Assembly: GCA_031264825.1 (NCBI GenBank)
Contig: JAISDL010000127.1
Location: 1 to 7,151 of the forward strand
Length of the DNA stretch: 7,151 bases
DNA from: Accumulibacter sp.
Lineage (GTDB): Bacteria > Pseudomonadota > Gammaproteobacteria > Burkholderiales > Rhodocyclaceae
Direction: 5' to 3'
This document shows positions 1 to 5,571 of the stretch, in pieces. How positions within the stretch are numbered: position 1 is the first letter of the stretch; every line of letters starts with the position of its first letter. A program made the translations under genes and the position numbers. The notes below the pieces were generated by a model. The model did no database searches. It had not been told where the DNA came from and saw only the letters and a list, made by a program, of their open reading frames with translations.

Positions 1-573
1 GCCTTTGACCGTGAGCGTCCCCGAGAGCGAACCGCGCCGCCCGTTCTTGATCGTGTCGCCGAATCGCTCGACGGCGGTCGGCTCGCCGAGAACGCAGTAG
101 TCGATTTTTTCGCCGCGCCGCGCGAGTGTTTCGGTCACGGCGACCGTCCCGTCGATCGCGTCGCCTTCTTCGTCGGACGTGAGGAGCAGCGCGATCGAGC
201 CTCCGTGCGCGGGGGTTTCGGAAACGAAGCGCTCACATGCCGTAATGAAAGCCGCGATCGCGCCCTTCATGTCCGCCGCGCCGCGTCCGCAAAGAAAACC
301 GTCGCGCAGGCTCGGCAGAAACGGCGGGCTTTTCCATTCCGACTCCGGCCCCGGCGGGACGACGTCGGTGTGTCCGGCGAAGCAAAAAAGCGGAGCGGAC
401 GACCCGCGGCGCGCCCAGAGATTCGTCACTTTTCCACGCCGGAGGTATTCGCAATGAAAACCCAGCGGTTCGAGCCGCTTTTCGACGATCGACATGCACC
501 CCGCGTCGTCCGGCGTGAGCGAAGGGCGGGCGATGAGTTCTTCGGCGAGGCGAAGGGTCGGGTCAGGCGGCAT
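1..573 (-). CDS. dapE: Succinyl-diaminopimelate desuccinylase, N-terminal 191 residues (cut by window edge)
   Basis: DapE is a cytoplasmic dinuclear-zinc amidohydrolase of the M20 family. It hydrolyses N-succinyl-LL-2,6-diaminopimelate to LL-diaminopimelate and succinate, the step after DapC in the succinylase lysine/peptidoglycan pathway. The frame is open to the left edge, so about half the protein is seen. Visible family signatures are AGHTDVVPPG (metal His68, Asp70), GRGAADMKG (bridging Asp101), TSDEEGDAIDGT (Glu135 general base, Glu136 metal ligand) and LGEPT (Glu164). Each is offset by one from the H. influenzae numbering I recall (H67, D100, E134, E135, E163), so the active site is intact as far as it can be read. 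The ATG lies inside the 3' end of pilU, an 11-bp overlap in another frame. The nearest purine-rich stretch is about 20 nt upstream, so translation is probably coupled to pilU. The N-terminus (LAEELIARPSLTPDDAGC) fits the family, which supports this start. Confidence 0.97.
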   Translation of the reverse strand, partial: MPPDPTLRLAEELIARPSLTPDDAGCMSIVEKRLEPLGFHCEYLRRGKVTNLWARRGSSAPLFCFAGHTDVVPPGPESEWKSPPFLPSLRDGFLCGRGAADMKGAIAAFITACERFVSETPAHGGSIALLLTSDEEGDAIDGTVAVTETLARRGEKIDYCVLGEPTAVERFGDTIKNGRRGSLSGTLTVKG

Positions 574-1768
574 GTTGTTCGACAGCGGCCCCTTCGTCGA
601 AATTGAGCGAGAATTCCTTGAACGAGATGCCGCTGACGCTTTCTTCGGAGAACGACGCGGCGTCCGCGGTCAAGGCGTTGTTGTCCTTCAACGCGGAGCC
701 GTTGAAGGTGTCGTTGCTGTTGTTGATCAGCCACGAGAGGTTGGTCGGCGAATCCGCGTTGGCGAGGGCCTCTTCGATCGTGATCGTCCCCTCCTTGTAA
801 AGCCGGTAGAGGTCTTGTTCGAAGGTCTGCGAATCGGGCGCGAGGCTTTGCTCCATCGCCTCCTTGATCGAAAGGATGTCGCCGCGCGAAATCAGTTCCT
901 GGATATGGAGCGTGTTGATCAGGATTTCGACGGAGGGCGTCCGCTTTCCGTTGATTTTTCTCACGAGGCGCTGCGAGACGATCGCCTTGAGGCACGCGGA
1001 GAGGTCGAGGTAGAGCGAGGTTCTGTTTTCGAGCGGGAAGAAGTTGATGATGCGGTTCAGAGCGTGATAACTGTTGTTCGCGTGCAGCGTGGCGAGGCAG
1101 AGGTGGCCCGACTGCGCGTAGGAAATCGCGGCTTGCATCGTTTCCCTGTCGCGGATTTCGCCGATCAGGATGCAGTCGGGCGCCTGACGCATCGCGTTTT
1201 TCAGCGCGTTTTCCCACCCGATCGTATCCATGCCGAGTTCGCGCTGGTTGACGATCGATTTTTTGTGGCGGAAAAGAAATTCGATCGGGTCTTCGATCGT
1301 CAGGATATGCCCTGTATGGTGGATGTTGCGATGGTCGAGCATCGCCGCGATCGTCGTCGATTTCCCCGCGCCCGTCGCGCCGGTCACGAGGATGAGACCG
1401 CGTTTTTCCAGGATCAGATCGGGCAGGATCGGCGGCAGGTCCAGAGAATCGATCGCCGGGATGTTTCCGAGAATGTAGCGAACGACGATCGCGATCGACG
1501 AGCGCTGGCGGAAGAGGTTGATCCGGAAGTTGCCGAGACCCGTGACGCTGTGGAAAAGATTCATTTCCTTCGTCATCTCGAAGATTTTCGCCTGTTTGGG
1601 CGTCATCAACTCGTAGGCGATTTTTTCGACCATCGCCGGCGTCATGATCTGTTGGTTGACCGGAACCGATATCCCCTGAATCTTGATATTGATGGGCGCA
1701 CCCGCCGAAATGAAAATATCCGACGCCTGCTTTTCGCCCATGAGTTGGAAAATCTTGTCGAGAATCAT
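563..1768 (-). CDS. pilU: PilT/PilU-family type IV pilus retraction ATPase, PilU type (401 aa)
   Basis: This is a cytoplasmic hexameric ATPase of the GspE/PilT superfamily that works with PilT in type IV pilus retraction and twitching. Visible motifs are the N-terminal PAS-like segment with ASDIFIS near residues 15-21, Walker A GATGAGKST (130-138, Lys136), the Asp box TIEDPIEF (157-164), Walker B ILIGEIRD (200-207, Glu204) and the His box SGHLCLATLHANN (220-232, His229). All catalytic residues are present. The C-terminal block ISRGDILSIKEAMEQS, followed by an LYKEGTITIEEALANADSP segment, reads as PilU rather than PilT; the last 50 or so residues are a Ser/Asn/Asp-rich tail. A GTG three bases upstream is in frame, but the ATG has a better-placed GGGAGG, so I chose the ATG. 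It lies 36 nt after dapD and overlaps dapE by 11 bp. The PilU versus PilT call rests on recalled similarity. Confidence 0.92.
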   Translation of the reverse strand: MILDKIFQLMGEKQASDIFISAGAPINIKIQGISVPVNQQIMTPAMVEKIAYELMTPKQAKIFEMTKEMNLFHSVTGLGNFRINLFRQRSSIAIVVRYILGNIPAIDSLDLPPILPDLILEKRGLILVTGATGAGKSTTIAAMLDHRNIHHTGHILTIEDPIEFLFRHKKSIVNQRELGMDTIGWENALKNAMRQAPDCILIGEIRDRETMQAAISYAQSGHLCLATLHANNSYHALNRIINFFPLENRTSLYLDLSACLKAIVSQRLVRKINGKRTPSVEILINTLHIQELISRGDILSIKEAMEQSLAPDSQTFEQDLYRLYKEGTITIEEALANADSPTNLSWLINNSNDTFNGSALKDNNALTADAASFSEESVSGISFKEFSLNFDEGAAVEQHAA

Positions 1769-1774
1769 CACTTG

Positions 1775-1780
1775 CCTCCC
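1775..1780 (-). promoter_or_regulatory. Strong Shine-Dalgarno of pilU
   Basis: GGGAGG on the minus strand is followed by a 6-nt spacer (CAAGTG) and then the ATG at 1768. The alternative GTG at 1771 would have a spacer of only 3 nt. The site therefore favours the ATG. It also gives pilU its own strong ribosome entry site inside the dap operon, unlike dapE. Confidence 0.7.
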
Positions 1781-1804
1781 TTGCAGACTGCATTAAACCA
1801 GAAA

Positions 1805-2635
1805 TCAGCTCTCGCGTAAAAGGTCGTTGAGACTGGTTTTGCTTCGCGTTTGCGCGTCGACCGTTTTTACGATGACCGCGCAATACAAACTGTAGGCGCC
1901 GTCTTTCGACGGCAGATTGCCGGAAACGACGACCGAACCCGGCGGAATGTACCCGTAATGCGTCGTTCCCGCGTCACGGTCGTAGATCCGGGTCGATTGA
2001 CCGATATAGACGCCCATCGAAATGACCGACCCCTCGCCGACGACGACGCCTTCGACGATTTCCGAGCGCGCGCCGATGAAGCAGTTGTCCTCGATGATCG
2101 TCGGATTGGCCTGCAAGGGTTCGAGAACGCCGCCGATACCGACGCCACCCGAAAGGTGGACGTTCTTGCCGATCTGCGCGCACGACCCCACCGTCGCCCA
2201 GGTATCGACCATCGTTCCCTCGCCGATATAGGCGCCGATATTCACGTACGACGGCATCAGGACGACGTTCGGCGCGATGTGGGCCCCGCGCCGAACCGTG
2301 GCGGGGGGGACGACGCGAAACCCGCCGCGAGAAAATTGCTCGTGGTCGTAGTGGATGAACTTCGTCGGCACCTTGTCGAAGTAGCGCGACGAAGCGTCGC
2401 TGATCATGCGGTTCTTCTCGAGGCGGAAAGAGAGCAGAACGGCTTTTTTTATCCATTCATGCGTGATCCACGCGCCGTCCTTTTTCTCCGCGACGCGAAG
2501 CCTCCCCTCATCGAGCGCGGCGAGAACCTTCTCGACGGCCAAGCCCACCTTGGCCGGGGCGACGCCGGGTTCGAGGCTTTCCCGGCCTTCCCACGCCGCC
2601 TCGATGGTGTCGCGCAATCCCTGTATTTCTTGCAT
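1805..2635 (-). CDS. dapD: 2,3,4,5-tetrahydropyridine-2,6-dicarboxylate N-succinyltransferase (276 aa)
   Basis: DapD is a cytoplasmic homotrimeric enzyme that transfers succinyl from succinyl-CoA to tetrahydrodipicolinate, giving N-succinyl-2-amino-6-ketopimelate, the substrate of DapC. The sequence is nearly collinear with the E. coli enzyme as I recall it (274 aa). It has an N-terminal helical domain containing RVAEKKDGAW and RYFDKVP, then the left-handed parallel beta-helix of hexapeptide repeats from about residue 108 to 235. That region includes VLMPSYVNIGAY, EGTMVDTWATVGSCAQIGKN with Asp144 at the expected active-site position, GVLEPLQANP and NCFIGARSE. The C-terminus SGNLPSKDG...YSLYCAVIVK is also typical. 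Three in-frame ATGs exist: 2692 lies deep in dapC, 2644 overlaps the dapC stop as ATGA, and 2635 has AGGA 8 nt upstream and matches the family's MQxxQ start. I chose 2635; 2644 is a close alternative and would add MTS. Confidence 0.96.
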   Translation of the reverse strand: MQEIQGLRDTIEAAWEGRESLEPGVAPAKVGLAVEKVLAALDEGRLRVAEKKDGAWITHEWIKKAVLLSFRLEKNRMISDASSRYFDKVPTKFIHYDHEQFSRGGFRVVPPATVRRGAHIAPNVVLMPSYVNIGAYIGEGTMVDTWATVGSCAQIGKNVHLSGGVGIGGVLEPLQANPTIIEDNCFIGARSEIVEGVVVGEGSVISMGVYIGQSTRIYDRDAGTTHYGYIPPGSVVVSGNLPSKDGAYSLYCAVIVKTVDAQTRSKTSLNDLLRES

Positions 2636-2640
2636 GGAAG

Positions 2641-3843
2641 TCATCCTGATTTTGAAACGAATTGCCGGATGCGATCGACCGCCTCGACGCATTCGGCGTG
2701 CGGCGCGACGAGCGCGATGCGTAAAAAACCGTTTCCGGGGTTGATGCCTTTCACCGTCCGAGAAAGATAACTTCCCGGCAATACGACGATATTGTAATCT
2801 GCAAAAAGGCGGCGCGCGAATTCGGTGTCCGAATACGGCGTTTTACCGTCGACGCGCGCCCAGAAGTAGAAGCCGGCGTCGGGCATCCGGGTTTCCAGCG
2901 CGTCCGAAAAAACCGGGAGCGCCGCGTCGAATTTTTCGCGGTAACGCGCGCGGTTGTCGACGACGTGCGCCTCGTCGCTCCACGCGGCGAGGCTCGCGGC
3001 CTGGATCGCCGGACTCATGGCGCTCCCGTGGTAGGTCCGGTACAGGAGAAAGCGATTCAGGAGGGCGGCGTCTCCGGCGGCGAAGCCCGAACGCATTCCG
3101 GGAACATTCGAGCGCTTGGAAAGGCTGGAAAGCATGACGAGACCCGCAAAGCTGCGACCGAGCGCCTTCGCGGCCTGGAGGACGCCGAGCGGCGGCGCGG
3201 CCTCGTCGAAATATATTTCCGAATAACACTCGTCGGAAGCAATGACAAATCCGTAGCGGTCGGCGAGGTCGAAAAGCCTTTTCCACTCGTCGAGCGAAAG
3301 CGTCTTTCCGGTCGGGTTTGCCGGAGAACAGACGAAAAGAAGCTGAACGCGCGCCCATTCCTCGTCAGCGACCGCGTCGAAGTCGAAAGCGAAATCGTTT
3401 TCGGGGACGGTATTCAGAAAGCGGGGTTCGGCGCCCGCGAGGATGGTCGCACCCTCGTAGATCTGGTAGAAAGGATTCGGACAAACGACCAGAGGGCGCC
3501 GGGATGCGTCGATGAGCGTTTGCGTCAGCGAAAAGATCGCTTCACGCGACCCGTTCGTCGGGAGAATCTGCGTCTCCGGGTCGATGTCGGAAATCGCGTA
3601 GCGCCGCCCCATCCAGTCGGCGATCGCCCGACGTAGCGCCGGCGACCCGGCGGTGGTCGGATAGTTCTCCAGCGCGTCGAGCGCGGAGCTTAAAGCGGTT
3701 TTGATGAATTCGGGCGTCGGATGCCGCGGCTCTCCAATCGAGAGCCGGATTTCCCTGGTCGCCGGATTCGGCGTGATCCCCGCGAGAAGCTGGCGTAATT
3801 TTTCGAACGGGTAGGGCTGTAGTTTCGAAAGATTCGGGTTCAA
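2641..3843 (-). CDS. dapC: N-succinyl-LL-diaminopimelate aminotransferase (400 aa)
   Basis: DapC is a cytoplasmic PLP-dependent fold-type I aminotransferase. It uses glutamate to convert N-succinyl-2-amino-6-ketopimelate to N-succinyl-LL-diaminopimelate, between DapD and DapE. The N-terminus MNPNLSKLQPYPFEKLRQL is characteristic of proteobacterial DapC. Fold motifs include SIGEPRHPTP (35-44), YPTTAGSPALR (61-71), NGSREAIF (97-104), PNPFYQIYEG (122-131), the cofactor segment SPANPTGK (173-180, Asn176), SDECYSEIYFD (203-213, Asp204), SSLSKRSNVPGMRSGF with the Schiff-base Lys243, and FLRIA with the substrate carboxylate Arg375. All key residues are present. The start codon is TTG. No ATG or GTG is in frame between it and an upstream in-frame stop inside the -10 region, and homologues begin at this MNP, so TTG is well supported. 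No convincing Shine-Dalgarno precedes it. This is the first gene of the operon. Confidence 0.95.
   Translation of the reverse strand: MNPNLSKLQPYPFEKLRQLLAGITPNPATREIRLSIGEPRHPTPEFIKTALSSALDALENYPTTAGSPALRRAIADWMGRRYAISDIDPETQILPTNGSREAIFSLTQTLIDASRRPLVVCPNPFYQIYEGATILAGAEPRFLNTVPENDFAFDFDAVADEEWARVQLLFVCSPANPTGKTLSLDEWKRLFDLADRYGFVIASDECYSEIYFDEAAPPLGVLQAAKALGRSFAGLVMLSSLSKRSNVPGMRSGFAAGDAALLNRFLLYRTYHGSAMSPAIQAASLAAWSDEAHVVDNRARYREKFDAALPVFSDALETRMPDAGFYFWARVDGKTPYSDTEFARRLFADYNIVVLPGSYLSRTVKGINPGNGFLRIALVAPHAECVEAVDRIRQFVSKSG
2644..2647 (-). promoter_or_regulatory. Shine-Dalgarno that decides the dapD start
   Basis: AGGA on the minus strand sits 8 nt before the ATG at 2635, but would be directly abutting the upstream ATG at 2644. 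The spacing supports the shorter form. The site lies at the very end of dapC (stop at 2643-2641), so termination of dapC translation and initiation of dapD are close enough for coupling. Confidence 0.45.
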
Positions 3844-3869
3844 TTCGGGCAGGGAGGGTCGGCGTTCAT
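3840..3869 (-). CDS. Possible 9-codon leader reading frame overlapping the dapC start
   Basis: An ATG at 3869-3867 opens a frame MNADPPCPN that ends with TGA at 3842-3840. The stop shares four bases (TTGA) with the TTG start of dapC at 3843, an arrangement typical of translational coupling. The ATG lies 6 nt after the -10 hexamer TATAAT, at about the expected transcription start, so it could be a leaderless start. A GAGG abuts it but would be too close and mostly untranscribed. It is short enough to occur by chance, and no homologue is known to me. Confidence 0.25.
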   Translation of the reverse strand: MNADPPCPN

Positions 3870-3875
3870 CCTCGG

Positions 3876-3904
3876 ATTATAAGGCGCTTTGGCTTGCTTG
3901 TCCC
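3876..3904 (-). promoter_or_regulatory. Candidate sigma70 promoter of the dapC-dapD-pilU-dapE operon
   Basis: On the minus strand GGGACA (3904-3899, 4 of 6 matches to the -35 consensus) is followed by exactly 17 nt and then TATAAT (3881-3876, perfect -10 consensus). The predicted transcript start is near 3869, about 26 nt before the dapC TTG. The placement just ahead of the first gene of a tight operon makes it convincing. The -35 region touches the edge of the inverted-repeat element. Confidence 0.6.
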
Positions 3905-4010
3905 CAGGAATCAGGAGACAGAGGACAGGAGACAGAGAAATATGCGGCGCGAAGCGCCGGAAAATAATCTGTCTCCCGTCTCCTGACATCTGATCCCTGA
4001 TCCTGATCTG
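3905..4010. repeat. Imperfect inverted-repeat element with central GC hairpin
   Basis: The left arm is purine-rich and contains the 12-bp unit CAGGAGACAGAG twice (3912-3923 and 3926-3937). The right arm is pyrimidine-rich and roughly its reverse complement: CTGTCTCC (3969-3976) pairs with GGAGACAG (3928-3935), TCTCCTG follows, then three copies of CTGATC (3990-3995, 3997-4002, 4003-4008), which correspond to GAATCAGG in the left arm. The core is a perfect 6-bp stem CGGCGC-GAA-GCGCCG (3945-3959) flanked by A/T-rich sequence. It lies between divergent genes, so terminator function is not expected. I infer a dispersed palindromic repeat or a MITE-like remnant; whether it recurs in the genome cannot be seen here. 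Confidence 0.55.
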
Positions 4011-4164
4011 AAACTGAATGAAACACGCTTTTCGGCAAAAAGGACGTATCCCTTATTTCACGGGACTATACTTCAGTCAAGGAATCGTCGGGAGTTTCCG
4101 GTGATTTTCAGGTATTGTTGACACGCCGAAAGGCAAGATTGCATCGATCAAACGAGGTGCCGCC
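4011..4164 (+). promoter_or_regulatory. Upstream region of the first envelope module; weak promoter candidates
   Basis: Two partial signals are visible. TATACT at 4067-4072 is a good -10 hexamer (5 of 6) but has no recognisable -35 at 16-18 nt. TTGACA at 4118-4123 is a perfect -35 hexamer, but the position 17 nt downstream (GCATCG) is a poor -10, which could mean an activator-dependent or alternative-sigma promoter. Ribosome binding is plausible at GAGG, about 8 nt before the ATG at 4165. Nothing else was recognised in this stretch. Confidence 0.3.
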
Positions 4165-4647
4165 ATGAAATTCGCAAAAGGGTTCAAATACAGTTTGCTG
4201 GCGTTGGTCGCCGTTTTCGCGTTCACGAGCGACGCGGCGTGGGCGAGGAGAGGCCATCACCATCGCTCGCACTCGCGCGTGCGGGTCGGTGTCGGTATCG
4301 GACTCGGCGTACCGATGTTTTCGCCGTTTTACCACTCCTACCGTCCGGCGTACGCGTACCCGTATTATTCCCCGTACTACTACTCTTCGTATCCGTACTA
4401 CGGGGGGTACGCGCCGGTCGTGATCAACCGCGCGCCGCCGGTTTATATCGAAAAGGCGACAATCGAAGCCGCGGCTGTCGAAGCCGTGCCCGTCGATACG
4501 GTCGCGGCGCGTCCCGTCGTCCGGGCGCAGGCCGCCGCGGAGACTTACTGGTATTACTGCGCGGCGTCGAAAAACTATTACCCCTACGTCGACAAATGCC
4601 CTTCGGGGTGGCGGAAAGTGCCGTCGCGTCCCGCAGGCGTCCGGTAA
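4165..4647 (+). CDS. Secreted Tyr/Pro-rich small protein with C-terminal two-cysteine WYYC motif (module copy 1, 160 aa)
   Basis: I do not recognise a characterised family. A Sec-type signal peptide is clear: MKFAKGFKY, a hydrophobic core, then cleavage predicted after Ala27 (AAWA). The mature protein starts with an Arg/His-rich stretch RRGHHHRSHSR (28-38), a Gly/Val segment VGVGIGLGV (41-49), and a Tyr/Pro/Ser-rich region (55-84) with many PYY repeats. A short Ala/Val/Glu linker follows from PPVYIEKA. The C-terminus (129-153) has WYYC (Cys132), YYPY, then CPSGW (Cys145) and KVP. The two cysteines suggest a disulfide-bonded mini-domain in the periplasm or at the surface. A lipoprotein gene starts 12 nt downstream, so the two are almost certainly co-transcribed. 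The 460-aa protein at 5572 shares the signal peptide, PPVY and WYYC blocks, so the genes are paralogues. His/Arg clustering could suggest metal or polymer binding, but this is only inference. Confidence 0.88.
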   Translation: MKFAKGFKYSLLALVAVFAFTSDAAWARRGHHHRSHSRVRVGVGIGLGVPMFSPFYHSYRPAYAYPYYSPYYYSSYPYYGGYAPVVINRAPPVYIEKATIEAAAVEAVPVDTVAARPVVRAQAAAETYWYYCAASKNYYPYVDKCPSGWRKVPSRPAGVR

Positions 4648-4659
4648 AGAGGCGACGAT

Positions 4660-5226
4660 ATGAAACCCGTTTTGCCCCTGATGATTTTTTCGGTACTCGT
4701 CCTCGGCGGGTGCGCTTCGACGCCTTCCGGCCCGCGCGTCACGGTCTTGCCCGGGACGGGGAAAAGTTTCAGCGAATTCCTCGACAGCGACCGCGCGTGT
4801 CGTCAGCACGCCCAGCGCGTCATCGGTCAGGCGTCGGACGACCCGGCGGTGCGTGACGCCGTCGTCGGCACGGCGGTCGGTGCGCTCGCGGGCGCCGCGA
4901 TCGGCGGCAGAGGCGGTGCCGGCGTCGGCGCGGGGATGGGACTGGTTGTCGGAAGCGCGGCGGGTTCGGAGTCGAGCCGCCTTTACGGCCACGAGGCGCA
5001 ATACCGTTACGACGAAGCGTATATGCAGTGCATGTACTCGGCGGGGCACAAGATCCCGGTTCCCGCCGAGATGGCGCGGTCGATGGCGCAGACGCCATTG
5101 CCCGCGCTTCCGGTGGACGCGGCGGGTGTGGGGGGGGCGAGGGTTGCGGAAGACGCGGATATCCCGCCGCCGCCGCCGTTTCAGCCGCCCCTATCGCCAC
5201 CGCCGGATTACGTCGCTCCGCGCTGA
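4660..5226 (+). CDS. Glycine-zipper outer-membrane-type lipoprotein (module copy 1, 188 aa)
   Basis: A lipoprotein signal ends in the lipobox LGGC, with Cys18 as the lipidation site and Ala-Ser at +2/+3, so outer-membrane sorting is expected. The conserved block PSGPRVTVLPGTGKSFSEF (22-40) follows, then a DSDRACRQHA segment with Cys47. A glycine zipper with small residues every few positions spans about 68-102 (AVGALAGAAIGGRGG...GVGAGMG). After that come RYDEAYMQCMYSAGHKIP (116-133, Cys124) and a proline-rich tail from about 167. Cys47 and Cys124 may form a disulfide. The arrangement matches the broad 'glycine zipper family protein' group of proteobacteria, whose role is not established to my knowledge. 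Glycine zippers usually mediate tight helix packing in membranes. AAGAGG 7 nt before the ATG supports the start. The gene follows the WYYC-protein gene by 12 nt, and a related lipoprotein begins at 6976. Confidence 0.9.
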   Translation: MKPVLPLMIFSVLVLGGCASTPSGPRVTVLPGTGKSFSEFLDSDRACRQHAQRVIGQASDDPAVRDAVVGTAVGALAGAAIGGRGGAGVGAGMGLVVGSAAGSESSRLYGHEAQYRYDEAYMQCMYSAGHKIPVPAEMARSMAQTPLPALPVDAAGVGGARVAEDADIPPPPPFQPPLSPPPDYVAPR

Positions 5227-5336
5227 CACGGCGCGAGGACGGAAAGGGGGTGAGAAGCACTGCGGACAACGACGATCGGGGCGATCACGGGATCGTGGGA
5301 TCGCAGGATTCCGACGGACAAGCCTCATCGTAATAG

Positions 5337-5365
5337 TTGGAAACCTCTCCTTTCAGGAGGATAAT
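5337..5365 (+). promoter_or_regulatory. Candidate sigma70 promoter for module copy 2
   Basis: TTGGAA (5337-5342, 4 of 6 matches) is separated by exactly 17 nt from GATAAT (5360-5365, 5 of 6 matches). The predicted start is near 5372. The -10 overlaps an AGGAGG ribosome-binding-like sequence (5355-5360), so the same bases may have been read in either of two ways; promoter and translated tiny frame are mutually exclusive from this start. Confidence 0.4.
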
Positions 5366-5366
5366 C

Positions 5367-5426
5367 GTGCGTGGAAGGGTGTGTTCTTCCGCGCATCGCC
5401 GTCCGGCAGGGCCGGACATGGGATGA
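5367..5426 (+). CDS. Possible micro-ORF with strong ribosome binding site (19 codons)
   Basis: AGGAGG (5355-5360) lies 6 nt before a GTG that opens MRGRVCSSAHRRPAGPDMG. Its TGA overlaps an ATG (ATGA, 5423-5426) of an 8-codon frame MKRTMWKQ, whose TGA again overlaps an ATG (5446-5449) of a 12-codon frame ending at 5484. The chain of two ATGA junctions behind a perfect Shine-Dalgarno is eye-catching, but the peptides have no recognisable features. It needs transcription from upstream of 5355, for example read-through from the preceding lipoprotein gene. Chance is a serious alternative. Confidence 0.18.
   Translation: MRGRVCSSAHRRPAGPDMG
5401..5417 (+). other. Perfect 7-bp hairpin
   Basis: GTCCGGC (5401-5407), loop AGG, GCCGGAC (5411-5417). 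No T-run follows, so it is not a classical terminator. It lies in the leader of the 460-aa gene and inside the possible micro-ORF. Confidence 0.5.
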
Positions 5427-5484
5427 AACGAACGATGTGGAAGCAATGACGCGCGCAAACATCGCGCGAAAAACCGCTGGTTGA

Positions 5485-5518
5485 GCGCCTTCCGGGCGGC
5501 CGGCGCGGCCGGGAGCGC
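5485..5518 (+). other. GC-rich bulged hairpin in the leader
   Basis: The perfect inner stem CGGCCG-GCG-CGGCCG (5497-5511) is extended on both sides: CC (5492-5493) pairs with GG (5512-5513), T5490 with A5514, and GCGC (5485-5488) with GCGC (5515-5518), leaving bulges only on the 5' side. It ends 41 nt before the ribosome binding site of the next gene. It lacks a following T-run, so an RNA leader structure or transcript-end stabiliser is likelier than an intrinsic terminator. Confidence 0.45.
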
Positions 5519-5571
5519 AGAAGCCGGAGTGGGACATTTCAGGGGTGTCGCCGGACGGTGGAGGGATCGTC

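Larger units (their letters stand above)
5227..5571 (+). other. Intergenic leader region between module copies (345 bp)
   Basis: No convincing full-length gene is present. From left to right it holds five GATC/GATT-starting units of 8-9 bp (5274-5314), a candidate promoter (5337-5365), an AGGAGG followed by a tiny frame (5355-5426), a 7-bp perfect hairpin (5401-5417), a GC-rich bulged hairpin (5485-5518), and the ribosome binding site GGAGGG (5560-5565) of the next gene. If the promoter is real, the next gene has a structured untranslated leader of about 200 nt. Confidence 0.5.

Noticed and set aside
426..1883. Long Arg-rich reading frames on both strands across pilU and the dap genes (for example 494-1819 plus strand and 426-1883 minus strand)
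   Set aside because: They are shadows of the real genes in GC-rich DNA: composition is implausible (very high Arg/Asp), no motifs are seen, and pilU in the overlapping frame has every catalytic motif.
2636..2692. Upstream ATG at 2692 as dapD start
   Set aside because: It would add about 19 residues, overlap the dapC coding end by 52 bp, and depart from the known DapD N-terminus; the ATGs at 2635 or 2644 fit better.
4747..4773. PGTGKS in the lipoproteins read as a nucleotide-binding P-loop
   Set aside because: Walker A needs G-x4-G-K-[S/T]; the residue in the first glycine position is valine, the site lies in a secreted lipoprotein, and no Walker B is present.
4108..5049. 313-residue minus-strand frame opposite the two module-copy-1 genes
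   Set aside because: Extremely Arg-rich with no signal, domain or ribosome site; it overlaps two plus-strand genes with clear signal peptides and paralogues.
5485..5518. Rho-independent terminator for the lipoprotein gene ending at 5226
   Set aside because: The hairpin is strong, but it is about 260 bp downstream and has no T-run after it on either strand.
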